Assembly: GCA_030611815.1 (NCBI GenBank)
Contig: JAUWPC010000103.1
Span: 1-10,569, forward strand
Reading direction: 5' to 3'
From: Desulfobacteraceae bacterium
GTDB taxonomy: Bacteria; Desulfobacterota; DSM-4660; Desulfatiglandales; Desulfatiglandaceae
Length of the DNA stretch: 10,569 nucleotides
Made by a program: the position numbers and the translations under genes. Below the pieces are notes generated by a model. It did not search any database and had not been told where the DNA came from. It was given only the letters and a program-made list of their open reading frames with translations. Shown one piece after another: positions 1-6,710 of this stretch (its first letter is position 1; every line of letters starts with the position of its first letter).

Positions 1-366
1 TAAACTATCATATTGATTATGCAGGTATAATGCTACCAAAACGTGTGTTTTCAGACTCCATATCGTCCTTTTCGCCCCCTAAAAGCGCGTTATAAGGAAT
101 AAAACTACCTATGGAGTTCTGTGAATAATGCTCTTTTTGACCTAAAAAGTAAAATATAGGGGCTAAATAGCCGCATATTTCCGAATGTTCTTTTAATGAT
201 TATATGCACTTAGCTTAGACCGGCCCCATTCGGATGCGGCCAGATGGCATTACCACAAAAAACATTAAATCCGCTGTGATGCCAGTTCAACATGTTTTCG
301 ATAACGTTACCAAGAATTTTAATAAGTTGCAAAATGAAATATCCGATTCCCCGGTTTACATGGCCG
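1..366. other. Gene-free left end containing repeat copy 1
   Basis: No convincing coding sequence is visible on either strand. Positions 41-230 are copy 1 of the long direct repeat listed separately. Positions 231-366 lie just downstream of the hydrolase remnant on the minus strand and show no hairpin followed by a T-tract, so I cannot point to an intrinsic terminator. On the minus strand an ATG lies at 11-9, 29 nt beyond the repeat edge, a spacing close to that of oleB from repeat copy 2. It could begin a gene that runs off the window, but only three codons are visible and there is no clear Shine-Dalgarno sequence. Confidence 0.5.
41..230. repeat. Long direct repeat, copy 1 (about 190 bp)
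   Basis: This segment aligns over its whole length with 3242-3427 in the same orientation. By eye there are about two dozen substitutions and a few 1-4 base indels, roughly 85% identity. The best conserved blocks are around 79-90, 96-108 and 155-177. The last contains the near-palindrome GGCTAAATAGCC (161-172), unchanged in both copies. I see no open reading frame, terminal inverted repeats or transposase, so it does not look like a simple insertion sequence or a classical MITE. The two copies bracket the hydrolase remnant, oleC and oleB. Possible roles are a duplicated leader/promoter, a dispersed intergenic repeat family, or the scar of a tandem duplication. Confidence 0.85.
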
Positions 367-626
367 TTATGTTTTCAACCACTTTTTGATGGTTTCATAT
401 ACTTCCGGATGATTGAGAAGATCCATATGCTTCGTATTACGGCCGACCCATTGATGGGTTTCCGGAAACAAAAGATTCAATTCAGTATTCTTATGACACC
501 CCAAAGCGCTGCTTAATGTCACGAGACCGTCTCCGATAAGAGATCACCACCGAGCGTGGTTGATTCTTTGCCGGTGGTTGCGGCTATTGAATAACACTGC
601 ACGCCTTCCGGCACCGGCGACCCCAT
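367..626 (-). pseudogene. C-terminal remnant of an alpha/beta hydrolase (PGAP1/lipase-like), frameshifted
   Basis: The first frame starts at an ATG (626-624) that shares one base with the oleC stop (TAATG) and reads MGSPVPEGVQCYSIAATTGK and onward; alone it would end at TGA 521-519 after about 35 codons. From about 540 a second frame reads GDGLVTLSSALGCHK, then FPETHQWVGRNTKHMDLLNH, then PEVYETIKKWLKT, ending with TAA at 369-367. Joined by one missing base near 538-545, the two parts make the typical end of serine alpha/beta hydrolases of the PGAP1/lipase-like kind: the G-D-G-L-V acid motif (catalytic Asp), then the H-x-D-L-L motif (catalytic His), then a P-E-V-Y-x-x-I-x-x-W-L helix. The nucleophile-elbow half is absent; the similarity begins at or just inside the last oleC codons. 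I infer a truncated, inactive gene, probably still co-translated with oleC through stop-start coupling. A sequencing error at the frameshift cannot be excluded, but the missing N-terminal half would remain. Family assignment is from recalled motifs. Confidence 0.75.
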
Positions 627-2320
627 TAGACTTCCGCCGGTGACAAGTGCTTTCCTGTCAATTTCCTCTCAGCCCACACTGCAAGTTTATCACGGAATAT
701 CTTTGCATTATGACGAATATCCACGGGGAATGCGTCGTGAAACAGGATGGTCCTGATCTCTTTGGTGTGGGGCTTTGTTGCGCCAAGCTCAAGGAGTTCG
801 CGTTTTACTTTTTCTTTATCCACACCCTTTGAATCTTCTTCCAACTCCACACACAGCACAAGCCGTATATTTCCGTCCATGTTGACGCCCACTAATGCGG
901 TCCTGTAGACATCAGGGTGCGTGTTGAACACGCCTTCACAGGGGATGGTATAAAAGGTCCCATCGGGCGTTATTACCCTATGGGCTTTGCGGCCGCAAAA
1001 CCAGAGCCTGCCCTTTTCATCGAAAAAGCCTAAGTCTCCCATGCGGTGCCACAGGCCTTTGCCGTCCGGTTCATATATCTTTGCAAGTATGGTTGCCTCC
1101 TCTTTGTTGTAATAGGCACTGGTCACTATGGGACCTTTGACAACGATCTCTCCGATTTCACCTGTGGGAAGCTTTAAAGCATCATCCCATTTTGGGATAG
1201 GTGTGTCCGTTATTCCGATCACCGAAACGGTCACATCCTCAACCGGACGGCCAATACATACTCCCCTGCCCTCATCGGTGCCATGCCTTGTCTCGCCTAA
1301 AATTTCATGGCTCCCGATGGAACAGACGGGCATGGACTCGGTGGCCCCGAAACCGGTAAAAACCTGGGTATCGGAGGAAAGCATGGTACAGAATCTTTCC
1401 AATACGGCTGGCGGCATAGGCGCACCTGCCGCAATGACACGGCGAAGTGTAGGGAGCTTTGTCCCGCTCCCGGCCCCGTAGCGTCCCACGCGATTAATCA
1501 GGGCAGGGGAACCGAACATATTGGTTATCTCGAAGTCTTTGATGGTTTCTATTATTTTTACAGGGTCAACGTGGGCGGGACGGGTCGGGTCCATGTCCGG
1601 GACAACAGTAGTCATGCCTAAGGCAGGATCGAACAGGGCAAAGAGAGGGAAAGTGGCAAGGTCGATCTCACCCGGTACAATGTTGTAGGTCTTGCGGATC
1701 ATCTCTACCTGGGCCGCAAAGTTGGTGTGGGTATAAATGGCTCCCTTGGGAGTGCCCGCGCCTCCACTCGTAAACAGGATGGCTGCCATTTCATTGCCCT
1801 TTGTGTGGGCCATTTCATAAGGCTTATCCGATTGCCCTTTTTTCTTTACCTGTTTAAGGGTGAGTCCTCCCCAGAACAGTCGCCTGCCCACAGTAACATT
1901 AGTCCTGATAGTCTCTTTGCTCCACCCGAAAAGGATGCGGGCCACGTGGGCCTTGGGGATGCCGATAAATGCATTCGGCTCGGCCTGCGCCAGGCACTTC
2001 TTGAGGTTTTTGATGCCGATGCCCGGATCGATAACTACAGGCACCGCGCCCGCCTTGAATATGGCAAAGGTCAGCGCGAAGAATTCCAGGCCAGGCCCGA
2101 CCATGAGGGCAGTGCGCACGCCCCGTCCGATACCGACCTCTTCAAGGCCGCGGGCAATGCAATTACTCTGCCTTTCTAATTGCTCAAAAGTGTAATGTGT
2201 ATAGATAGCCCTGCCGTCCCTGTTCCGGCCTTTGGGAAGAATTATGGCCGGCTCATGAGGCTGATTTTTTGCCATGATGGGCAGAAAAGAGGCAATATTT
2301 ACAATGTCTGATGTAGTCAT
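626..2320 (-). CDS. oleC: OleC, ATP-dependent beta-lactone synthetase of olefin biosynthesis
   Basis: This is an ANL-superfamily (AMP-binding) enzyme of 564 residues. OleC converts the 2-alkyl-3-hydroxy fatty acids made by OleA and OleD into beta-lactones using ATP, by acyl-adenylate formation and ring closure instead of CoA transfer. Visible motifs are the P-loop FTSGGAGTPKG (183-193), the adenine-side motif FTGFGATESMP (321-331), the ribose-binding Asp in HRMGDLG (Asp429), the hinge FCGRKAHRV (441-449), and a C-terminal Lys in DIRHNAKIFRDK (Lys540). The FCGRKAHRV and IRHNAKI signatures, with OleB encoded next door, favour OleC over a fatty-acyl-CoA ligase. Its start overlaps the oleB stop (ATGA, 2320-2317), implying translational coupling and matching the physical association of OleB, OleC and OleD known in other bacteria. 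Its length is normal, so it seems intact although it runs directly into a hydrolase remnant. No signal peptide is visible; a cytoplasmic location is expected. Confidence 0.9.
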   Translation of the reverse strand: MTTSDIVNIASFLPIMAKNQPHEPAIILPKGRNRDGRAIYTHYTFEQLERQSNCIARGLEEVGIGRGVRTALMVGPGLEFFALTFAIFKAGAVPVVIDPGIGIKNLKKCLAQAEPNAFIGIPKAHVARILFGWSKETIRTNVTVGRRLFWGGLTLKQVKKKGQSDKPYEMAHTKGNEMAAILFTSGGAGTPKGAIYTHTNFAAQVEMIRKTYNIVPGEIDLATFPLFALFDPALGMTTVVPDMDPTRPAHVDPVKIIETIKDFEITNMFGSPALINRVGRYGAGSGTKLPTLRRVIAAGAPMPPAVLERFCTMLSSDTQVFTGFGATESMPVCSIGSHEILGETRHGTDEGRGVCIGRPVEDVTVSVIGITDTPIPKWDDALKLPTGEIGEIVVKGPIVTSAYYNKEEATILAKIYEPDGKGLWHRMGDLGFFDEKGRLWFCGRKAHRVITPDGTFYTIPCEGVFNTHPDVYRTALVGVNMDGNIRLVLCVELEEDSKGVDKEKVKRELLELGATKPHTKEIRTILFHDAFPVDIRHNAKIFRDKLAVWAERKLTGKHLSPAEV

Positions 2321-3207
2321 GATGGGTTTAGTGGATATCCTATTAAAAATTTTTGAATAAGGTTAATAATTTCTTCTGTGGCATCTTCAAGGACATAATG
2401 GCCGCAATCTGGAAAACGGTGTACCTGGGCATGAGGGAAAATGTTAGCCCACTCCTCTAAAAAATGTTTGTCAAACACAAAATCCTTATCTCCCCAGCAA
2501 ATGAGCACCGGAAGATTACGAAACATGGAAAGTTTTTCCTGCACCTTTGTGACCATGTCATAAGCCTTGTCTCCGGGCCGCAGGGGAATGTCCCTAACAA
2601 ACTGCAATGTGGCAATGCTGTTATTCTTATATGGCGCACAGTAAGCGTTGCGGACTTCTTTTGGCATTGGCTCTCGTCTGCAACATATGCGCGCGGCCAC
2701 ACGGCTGAAGGCATTGAATCTTTGAATGAGCAATGCGCCTATTGCCGAGTCTCGGGAAAGCCACAGGAGCCGGGGAAAAGGTTTAGAACCGGGCTTATGA
2801 AATGCCGCCGTATTCAAAAGCACAATCCGGCCGATGCTCTCGGGATGTCGCACGGCATAGGCCATTCCGATCATCCCTCCCCAGTCGTGAAGGACCAAAG
2901 TGATATTCTCATGAATTTCAAGATTCCCTAAAAGGGCCTCAAGGTCCTCTACTCGCCGCGCGAGTGTGTAATGATAATGCTGATCATCCGGCTTATCCGA
3001 GAACCCGCATCCCATATGGTCCGGCACAATAGTGCGATAGGAACCCCGGAGGGCCTTTACCAGTTCCCGGTAATAGAAGGACCAGGTGGGGTTTCCGTGT
3101 ACCATGACAACGGGATCACCGCTCCCTTCATCTAAGTAATGATAACGGAGGCCGTTCAAATTAAGATAGTGCCCGTCAAATGGATAGAGGTGTTTGGGGA
3201 TTTTCAT
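2317..3207 (-). CDS. oleB: OleB, beta-lactone decarboxylase (haloalkane dehalogenase-like alpha/beta hydrolase)
   Basis: This is an alpha/beta hydrolase of 296 residues. OleB removes CO2 from the cis-beta-lactone made by OleC, giving a long-chain cis-alkene. Motifs are the oxyanion-hole HGNPTW (37-42), the nucleophile elbow LHDWGGMIG with Asp108 in place of the usual Ser (as in haloalkane dehalogenases and OleB), an acidic residue in CWGDKD (Asp240 or Asp242), and the catalytic His in FPDCGHYVLED (His270). The opening YPFDGHYLNLNGLRYHYLDE supports the chosen start. No Shine-Dalgarno sequence is obvious before the ATG, which is unlike the strong sites on the other genes here. A haloalkane dehalogenase would look similar; the 4-nt overlap with oleC decides for OleB. 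The start lies 34 nt downstream of repeat copy 2, so the operon promoter may lie in or next to that repeat. OleA and OleD are not nearby within the window. Confidence 0.87.
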   Translation of the reverse strand: MKIPKHLYPFDGHYLNLNGLRYHYLDEGSGDPVVMVHGNPTWSFYYRELVKALRGSYRTIVPDHMGCGFSDKPDDQHYHYTLARRVEDLEALLGNLEIHENITLVLHDWGGMIGMAYAVRHPESIGRIVLLNTAAFHKPGSKPFPRLLWLSRDSAIGALLIQRFNAFSRVAARICCRREPMPKEVRNAYCAPYKNNSIATLQFVRDIPLRPGDKAYDMVTKVQEKLSMFRNLPVLICWGDKDFVFDKHFLEEWANIFPHAQVHRFPDCGHYVLEDATEEIINLIQKFLIGYPLNPS

Positions 3208-3241
3208 GTTATAATCGGTTAAATGTCTGAAGTTATTTGTA

Positions 3242-3427
3242 AGCGTGTATTTTCAGGCCCCATATCGTCCTTCTCGACGCCTAAAAGCGCGTCATCAGGA
3301 ATAAAACTACCCATGGAGTTCTGTAAATAATGCTTTTTTTGTACCTAAAAAGTACGATATAGGGGCTAAATAGCCGCATGTTTCTGAATGCTCTTTAATG
3401 GTTCTAAGCGGTTAGCTTGGCCCCATT
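3242..3427. repeat. Long direct repeat, copy 2, immediately upstream of oleB
   Basis: This is the partner of the repeat at 41-230, in the same orientation. It contains the conserved near-palindrome GGCTAAATAGCC (3364-3375). A possible hairpin, GACGC at 3276-3280 with GCGTC at 3289-3293, exists only in this copy because the arms are mutated in copy 1. It occupies half of the 368-bp gap between the kinase and oleB and ends 34 nt before the oleB start, so it very probably includes the oleBC upstream region. On the minus strand a conserved TT(T/C)ACA followed about 17 nt later by TTATTC could be a sigma70-type promoter, but this match is weak. No ORF is preserved in it. Confidence 0.85.
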
Positions 3428-3450
3428 AGCATGTTCATAACGTGATACCA

Positions 3451-3483
3451 CCCTGCCCGCCATCGCGAGCCGCTCAGGCAGGG
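3451..3483. repeat. GC-rich hairpin between kinase and oleB
   Basis: Perfect 7-bp arms CCCTGCC (3451-3457) and GGCAGGG (3477-3483) enclose a 19-nt loop. It lies 93 bp downstream of the kinase stop on the minus strand. No T-tract follows on either strand, so it is not a textbook intrinsic terminator. It could be a dispersed palindromic repeat of REP type, an mRNA 3'-end stabiliser, or a weak terminator. The rest of 3428-3575 shows nothing I can assign. Confidence 0.5.
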
Positions 3484-3575
3484 CATTCGGATATTGAATT
3501 CTAAGTGGCCTGGACAATGGCACATCACTACTACATTCATTAAATTAGAACAGTACGTTGAGGACAGCCTTTTCT

Positions 3576-6500
3576 TCACTTCTTCTTTAGCGCATTCTTT
3601 ACAGCCTTGAGCAGATCGGGCAATGAATAGGGTTTCTGGAGATATGGGAACCCTGCTTTTTTAATGGCGCTCCAGGCGGATTTTTCACCAACGTATCCGC
3701 TGGTGAAGAGAACACCGATTCCGGGCCTGAGTTTGAGAAGTTCCTCTACTAACTTGGGCCCTGTTCCGTCAGGGAGGACCACGTCGCAAAAAATAAGATC
3801 AAACTGGCCTCCCTCTCTTTCAAACAGATGAAAGGCTTCCTGGACATTCCCGGCGACAAAGATCGTGTACCCGTTATCAGAGAGTAGCTTTTCAGAGGTC
3901 TCCCTTAACGCCTTATCATCCTCCATCAGTAAGATCCGCTCTCCCTTGCCGATAAAGGCTTCTAAGGAAACCGGCTCTTTCACTTTCTCCTCTGCCTTCA
4001 TGGAAATTGCCGGCAAATATACATGGAATATGGCCCCACTGCCGGGCGAACTCTCCACGTTGATCCATCCCTTATGCTGTTTGACAATGCCATACACTAC
4101 GGAAAGCCCGAGACCGGTCCCTTTCCCGGCCTCTTTTGTGGTGAAGAAAGGGTCGAAAATTCGGTCAATGACCGCCTGATCCATCCCCATCCCCCTATCC
4201 TGGAACGAGATATGCACAAACTTCCCGGGCCGGGCATATGTGCAGGTCTTGCAATATTCATCGTCTATATGGACATTTCGGGTCGTGATGCTGATCTCTC
4301 CCCCTTCAGGCATCGCATCCCTGGCGTTGACAGCCAGATTCATGATTACCTGCTCAATGGTCCCGGCATCCCCCTCAACTGTCGAGGTCTCCGGATCCAG
4401 ATTGAGGTCCAAAGTTATATCCTCCCCGATGAGGCGACGCAACATCTTTACCAGGTTCTGAATCAGGCTGTTAAGAGCCAAGGGGGACATTTCCATTGGC
4501 TGCCTGCGGCTGAAAAGGAGGAGTTGACGGATCAGGTTGGCAGCTCTTGTGGAACTCTTTGTGATCTCGTCCAGATATTTGTTCAGGGGGTGGTCTTTCT
4601 CAATGCTCATCAGGGCCAAATCAGCGTTCCCTCGAATAACGGCTAAGATGTTATTGAAATCGTGGGCAACCCCGCCGGCTAAGGTGCCGACGGCCTCCAT
4701 CTTTTGAGACTGGCGGAGTTGTGTTTCACTTTGACGTAAGGACTCCTCCGCCCCCTTGCGCTCAGATACGTCACGTGTAACTCCCAGGAGCCCAACAAGC
4801 CGGCCGCCCGGGTCACGCAGGCCGGTGACTTTGACCTCGGTCCAAACTGTGGAGCCGTCTTTACAGTAGCTCTCCAGTTCCACGCTCCGCGACCGTGACA
4901 GATCTTTTTGCTCCATCTCTTCTGCGGCCATCTCTTCTGCGGCCATCCCTTCTGCAAAGGCCTTCATGGCAACCTCAAGAGAGGCAGGGGTTAAAACATC
5001 TTCCAGCGTCTGGGCCATTGCTTCCTCAACGCTGTAGCCCAACATACGTTCTACGGAGTGACTGATATAGGTAAACCGCAGGTTCACATCCGTGGTCCAG
5101 ATGATATCTGTCACGTTCTCGGCCATAAGACGGTACTGACTTTCACTCTGTTTCAGGGCCTTCTCGGCACGCTTTTGCTCGGTCATGTCCTGTCCCTGGG
5201 CAACGGTCGCAAGCAGTTTTTCGTCTTCATCATAGATGTTGGCCGAGTTCCACAGTCCGATGCGGATCTCGCCGTCCTTTCTCAAAATCGGGATCTCCAC
5301 CGTCTGCCAGTATTCCCCCTTTGAAGCGCTGAGGATCTTTTGGACGGACTCGGGGCGGCTCTCTTCGGGAAAGAGGAGTTCCACCGGTTTCCCCATCATT
5401 TCCGCCTCACTCCGGCCACTCATTTTTTCAAAGGCCTCATTGAAAATAGTGACCCGATTTTCCGGGTCCCACACAATGATCGGCGCATTGGCATACCTGA
5501 TCAGGTTATCGAGATAGTCCCGGGTTTTTTTTAGTTCCCTTGTCCGGCTTGCCACCTCTCGCTCCAGAGAACGCGACCACCGGTAAGAGCTTATAAAAAG
5601 CAAAACCCCGCCCAATACCAGGGCTAAGATGACAAAGCCCAATGTATACAGATTAGATCGTGTGATTACCCGGATCGTCTCTTCCACTTCACTGACCGGG
5701 GCGCATACGGCCACGGACCAGGTATGGTCATTGATGCGGACGGGCGTATAGGCCATAAGCTTATCAATCTTACCTGTCTGGCCCCGGTGCCAGCCGGAAA
5801 CGTAACGGCCCACACCCTCCTCTCCGGCCATCATCCGGCCCTGGATCTGGTCAATCGCCTTGCAGGAGATGTCAGGATTCCTTTCGACCCTCACCTCAAA
5901 GGCGTTCCGGCCGATAAACCCATCCTCGTAATGGGCCAGGATCGTACCGTAACCGTTTAACAGCCAGGCATAGCCGCTCTTGCCAGCCACTATGGGGGCA
6001 ATAAAAAGATCGTTCAGGGTCGAGGGATCAAAGGAGCCGATTATGACCCCGTTGAATTCCCTGGTCCCCTTTTTACCCTCGATATAGACCGGCCTGACCA
6101 CACGGATACGTCTCTCCCCTATCTCGTTCGTGACCAAACCTGAGATGACAACATTCCCGGTCTCCCTAACCTTTTGGAAGTAGGCCTCCTTGCTGTAATC
6201 ACGTCCTATCAACTCTTTTCGCCAGCCCTTGTTGTGGTAGATGAACCGGAGAATACCGTCCTTATCTAACCGGCGATAGGATGTTTGAAGATGAATCCCC
6301 ATGAATAGGACCTTCATCGTTTTAAGTATCCCGGGTTCCATCCTCTGCACAACCGGAAAACCTGACAACGCGAGGAGGTCATCCTCCAAATACTCGATAA
6401 AGCCCCTGATGCCGATAGCAACCGAACGGGCCAGGATCAACTCCTGCTGGTGGAACTGCTCAATGGCCATTTTCCTCGTCTCACGATAGGTCCGGCCGCT

Positions 6501-6605
6501 GAGAAAGATCGCGACCGCCACGGCAATGAGTGTAACGGCTGCAATCAGAACCTGCTGCAACCCTCCTCGACGCTTCCGGTTCTCAGAAAATCTCGTTGAA
6601 AGCAC
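3576..6605 (-). CDS. Membrane-bound hybrid sensor histidine kinase (Cache-PAS-PAS-HisKA-HATPase-REC)
   Basis: This 1009-residue protein should sense an external ligand and phosphorylate itself. A first membrane helix (about 16-36) precedes a periplasmic Cache-like sensor (about 40-315, with the typical DKDGILRF and YSKEAYFQ stretches), then a second helix (about 319-342). Two PAS domains follow (about 360-480 and 487-617), then the HisKA H-box GGVAHDFNNILAV (phospho-acceptor His648). The ATPase domain shows an N box (EQVIMNLAVNARDAMPEGG, 751-769), a G1 box (DRGMGMD, 803-809), an F box (FDPFFTTKE) and a G2 box (GKGTGLGLSV). A C-terminal receiver (about 889-1005) has the acidic pair Asp896/Asp897, phospho-acceptor Asp941, Thr968/Ser969 and Lys991. 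All catalytic residues are present. The start is GTG, supported by AAAGGAGG seven bases upstream. No cognate output regulator is encoded nearby, so the phosphoryl target and the ligand are unknown. It lies 105 bp downstream of the aminotransferase gene and could be co-transcribed with it. Confidence 0.93.
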   Translation of the reverse strand: MLSTRFSENRKRRGGLQQVLIAAVTLIAVAVAIFLSGRTYRETRKMAIEQFHQQELILARSVAIGIRGFIEYLEDDLLALSGFPVVQRMEPGILKTMKVLFMGIHLQTSYRRLDKDGILRFIYHNKGWRKELIGRDYSKEAYFQKVRETGNVVISGLVTNEIGERRIRVVRPVYIEGKKGTREFNGVIIGSFDPSTLNDLFIAPIVAGKSGYAWLLNGYGTILAHYEDGFIGRNAFEVRVERNPDISCKAIDQIQGRMMAGEEGVGRYVSGWHRGQTGKIDKLMAYTPVRINDHTWSVAVCAPVSEVEETIRVITRSNLYTLGFVILALVLGGVLLFISSYRWSRSLEREVASRTRELKKTRDYLDNLIRYANAPIIVWDPENRVTIFNEAFEKMSGRSEAEMMGKPVELLFPEESRPESVQKILSASKGEYWQTVEIPILRKDGEIRIGLWNSANIYDEDEKLLATVAQGQDMTEQKRAEKALKQSESQYRLMAENVTDIIWTTDVNLRFTYISHSVERMLGYSVEEAMAQTLEDVLTPASLEVAMKAFAEGMAAEEMAAEEMEQKDLSRSRSVELESYCKDGSTVWTEVKVTGLRDPGGRLVGLLGVTRDVSERKGAEESLRQSETQLRQSQKMEAVGTLAGGVAHDFNNILAVIRGNADLALMSIEKDHPLNKYLDEITKSSTRAANLIRQLLLFSRRQPMEMSPLALNSLIQNLVKMLRRLIGEDITLDLNLDPETSTVEGDAGTIEQVIMNLAVNARDAMPEGGEISITTRNVHIDDEYCKTCTYARPGKFVHISFQDRGMGMDQAVIDRIFDPFFTTKEAGKGTGLGLSVVYGIVKQHKGWINVESSPGSGAIFHVYLPAISMKAEEKVKEPVSLEAFIGKGERILLMEDDKALRETSEKLLSDNGYTIFVAGNVQEAFHLFEREGGQFDLIFCDVVLPDGTGPKLVEELLKLRPGIGVLFTSGYVGEKSAWSAIKKAGFPYLQKPYSLPDLLKAVKNALKKK
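4913..4957. repeat. 15-bp tandem repeat inside the kinase's second PAS domain
   Basis: Two identical 15-bp units (CCATCTCTTCTGCGG at 4913-4927 and 4928-4942) are followed by a third with three substitutions (4943-4957). Being a multiple of three, it stays in frame and encodes the Met-Ala-Ala-Glu-Glu-type repetition around residues 550-564 of the kinase. This looks like a recent slippage expansion in a loop or helix of the PAS domain, and copy number could vary between strains. Confidence 0.8.
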
Positions 6606-6612
6606 GGCTAAT

Positions 6613-6620
6613 CCTCCTTT
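6613..6620 (-). promoter_or_regulatory. Ribosome binding site deciding the kinase GTG start
   Basis: On the minus strand this reads AAAGGAGG, seven bases before the GTG at 6605-6603. It supports GTG as the kinase start. The remaining bases up to the aminotransferase stop (6621-6710) contain a small AACC/GGTT inverted repeat around 6633-6647 but no clear terminator or promoter. Confidence 0.75.
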
Positions 6621-6710
6621 AATGAATTCCGTAACCGTTCACAGGTTCACCGAAATCTTTCCTGCCGTGACACCGGCACTGATTGAATCCGTAGACGTTT
6701 GCCCCCTCTT

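Noticed and set aside
41..230. Repeat as a MITE or integron attC site
   Set aside because: No terminal inverted repeats or target-site duplications are visible, and GTTRRRY/RYYYAAC core sites of attC are not found at its ends.
292..516. Plus-strand ORF of 74 codons in the left region
   Set aside because: It lies over the hydrolase remnant, whose minus-strand frames give a recognisable protein; the plus-strand product resembles nothing and has no good ribosome binding site.
2317..3207. Haloalkane dehalogenase instead of OleB
   Set aside because: The Asp nucleophile fits both, but the ATGA overlap with a typical oleC makes OleB much more likely.
4023..4646. Plus-strand ORF of 207 codons inside the kinase
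   Set aside because: It is antisense to the conserved receiver, HATPase and HisKA region of the kinase, so it is a shadow of that frame.
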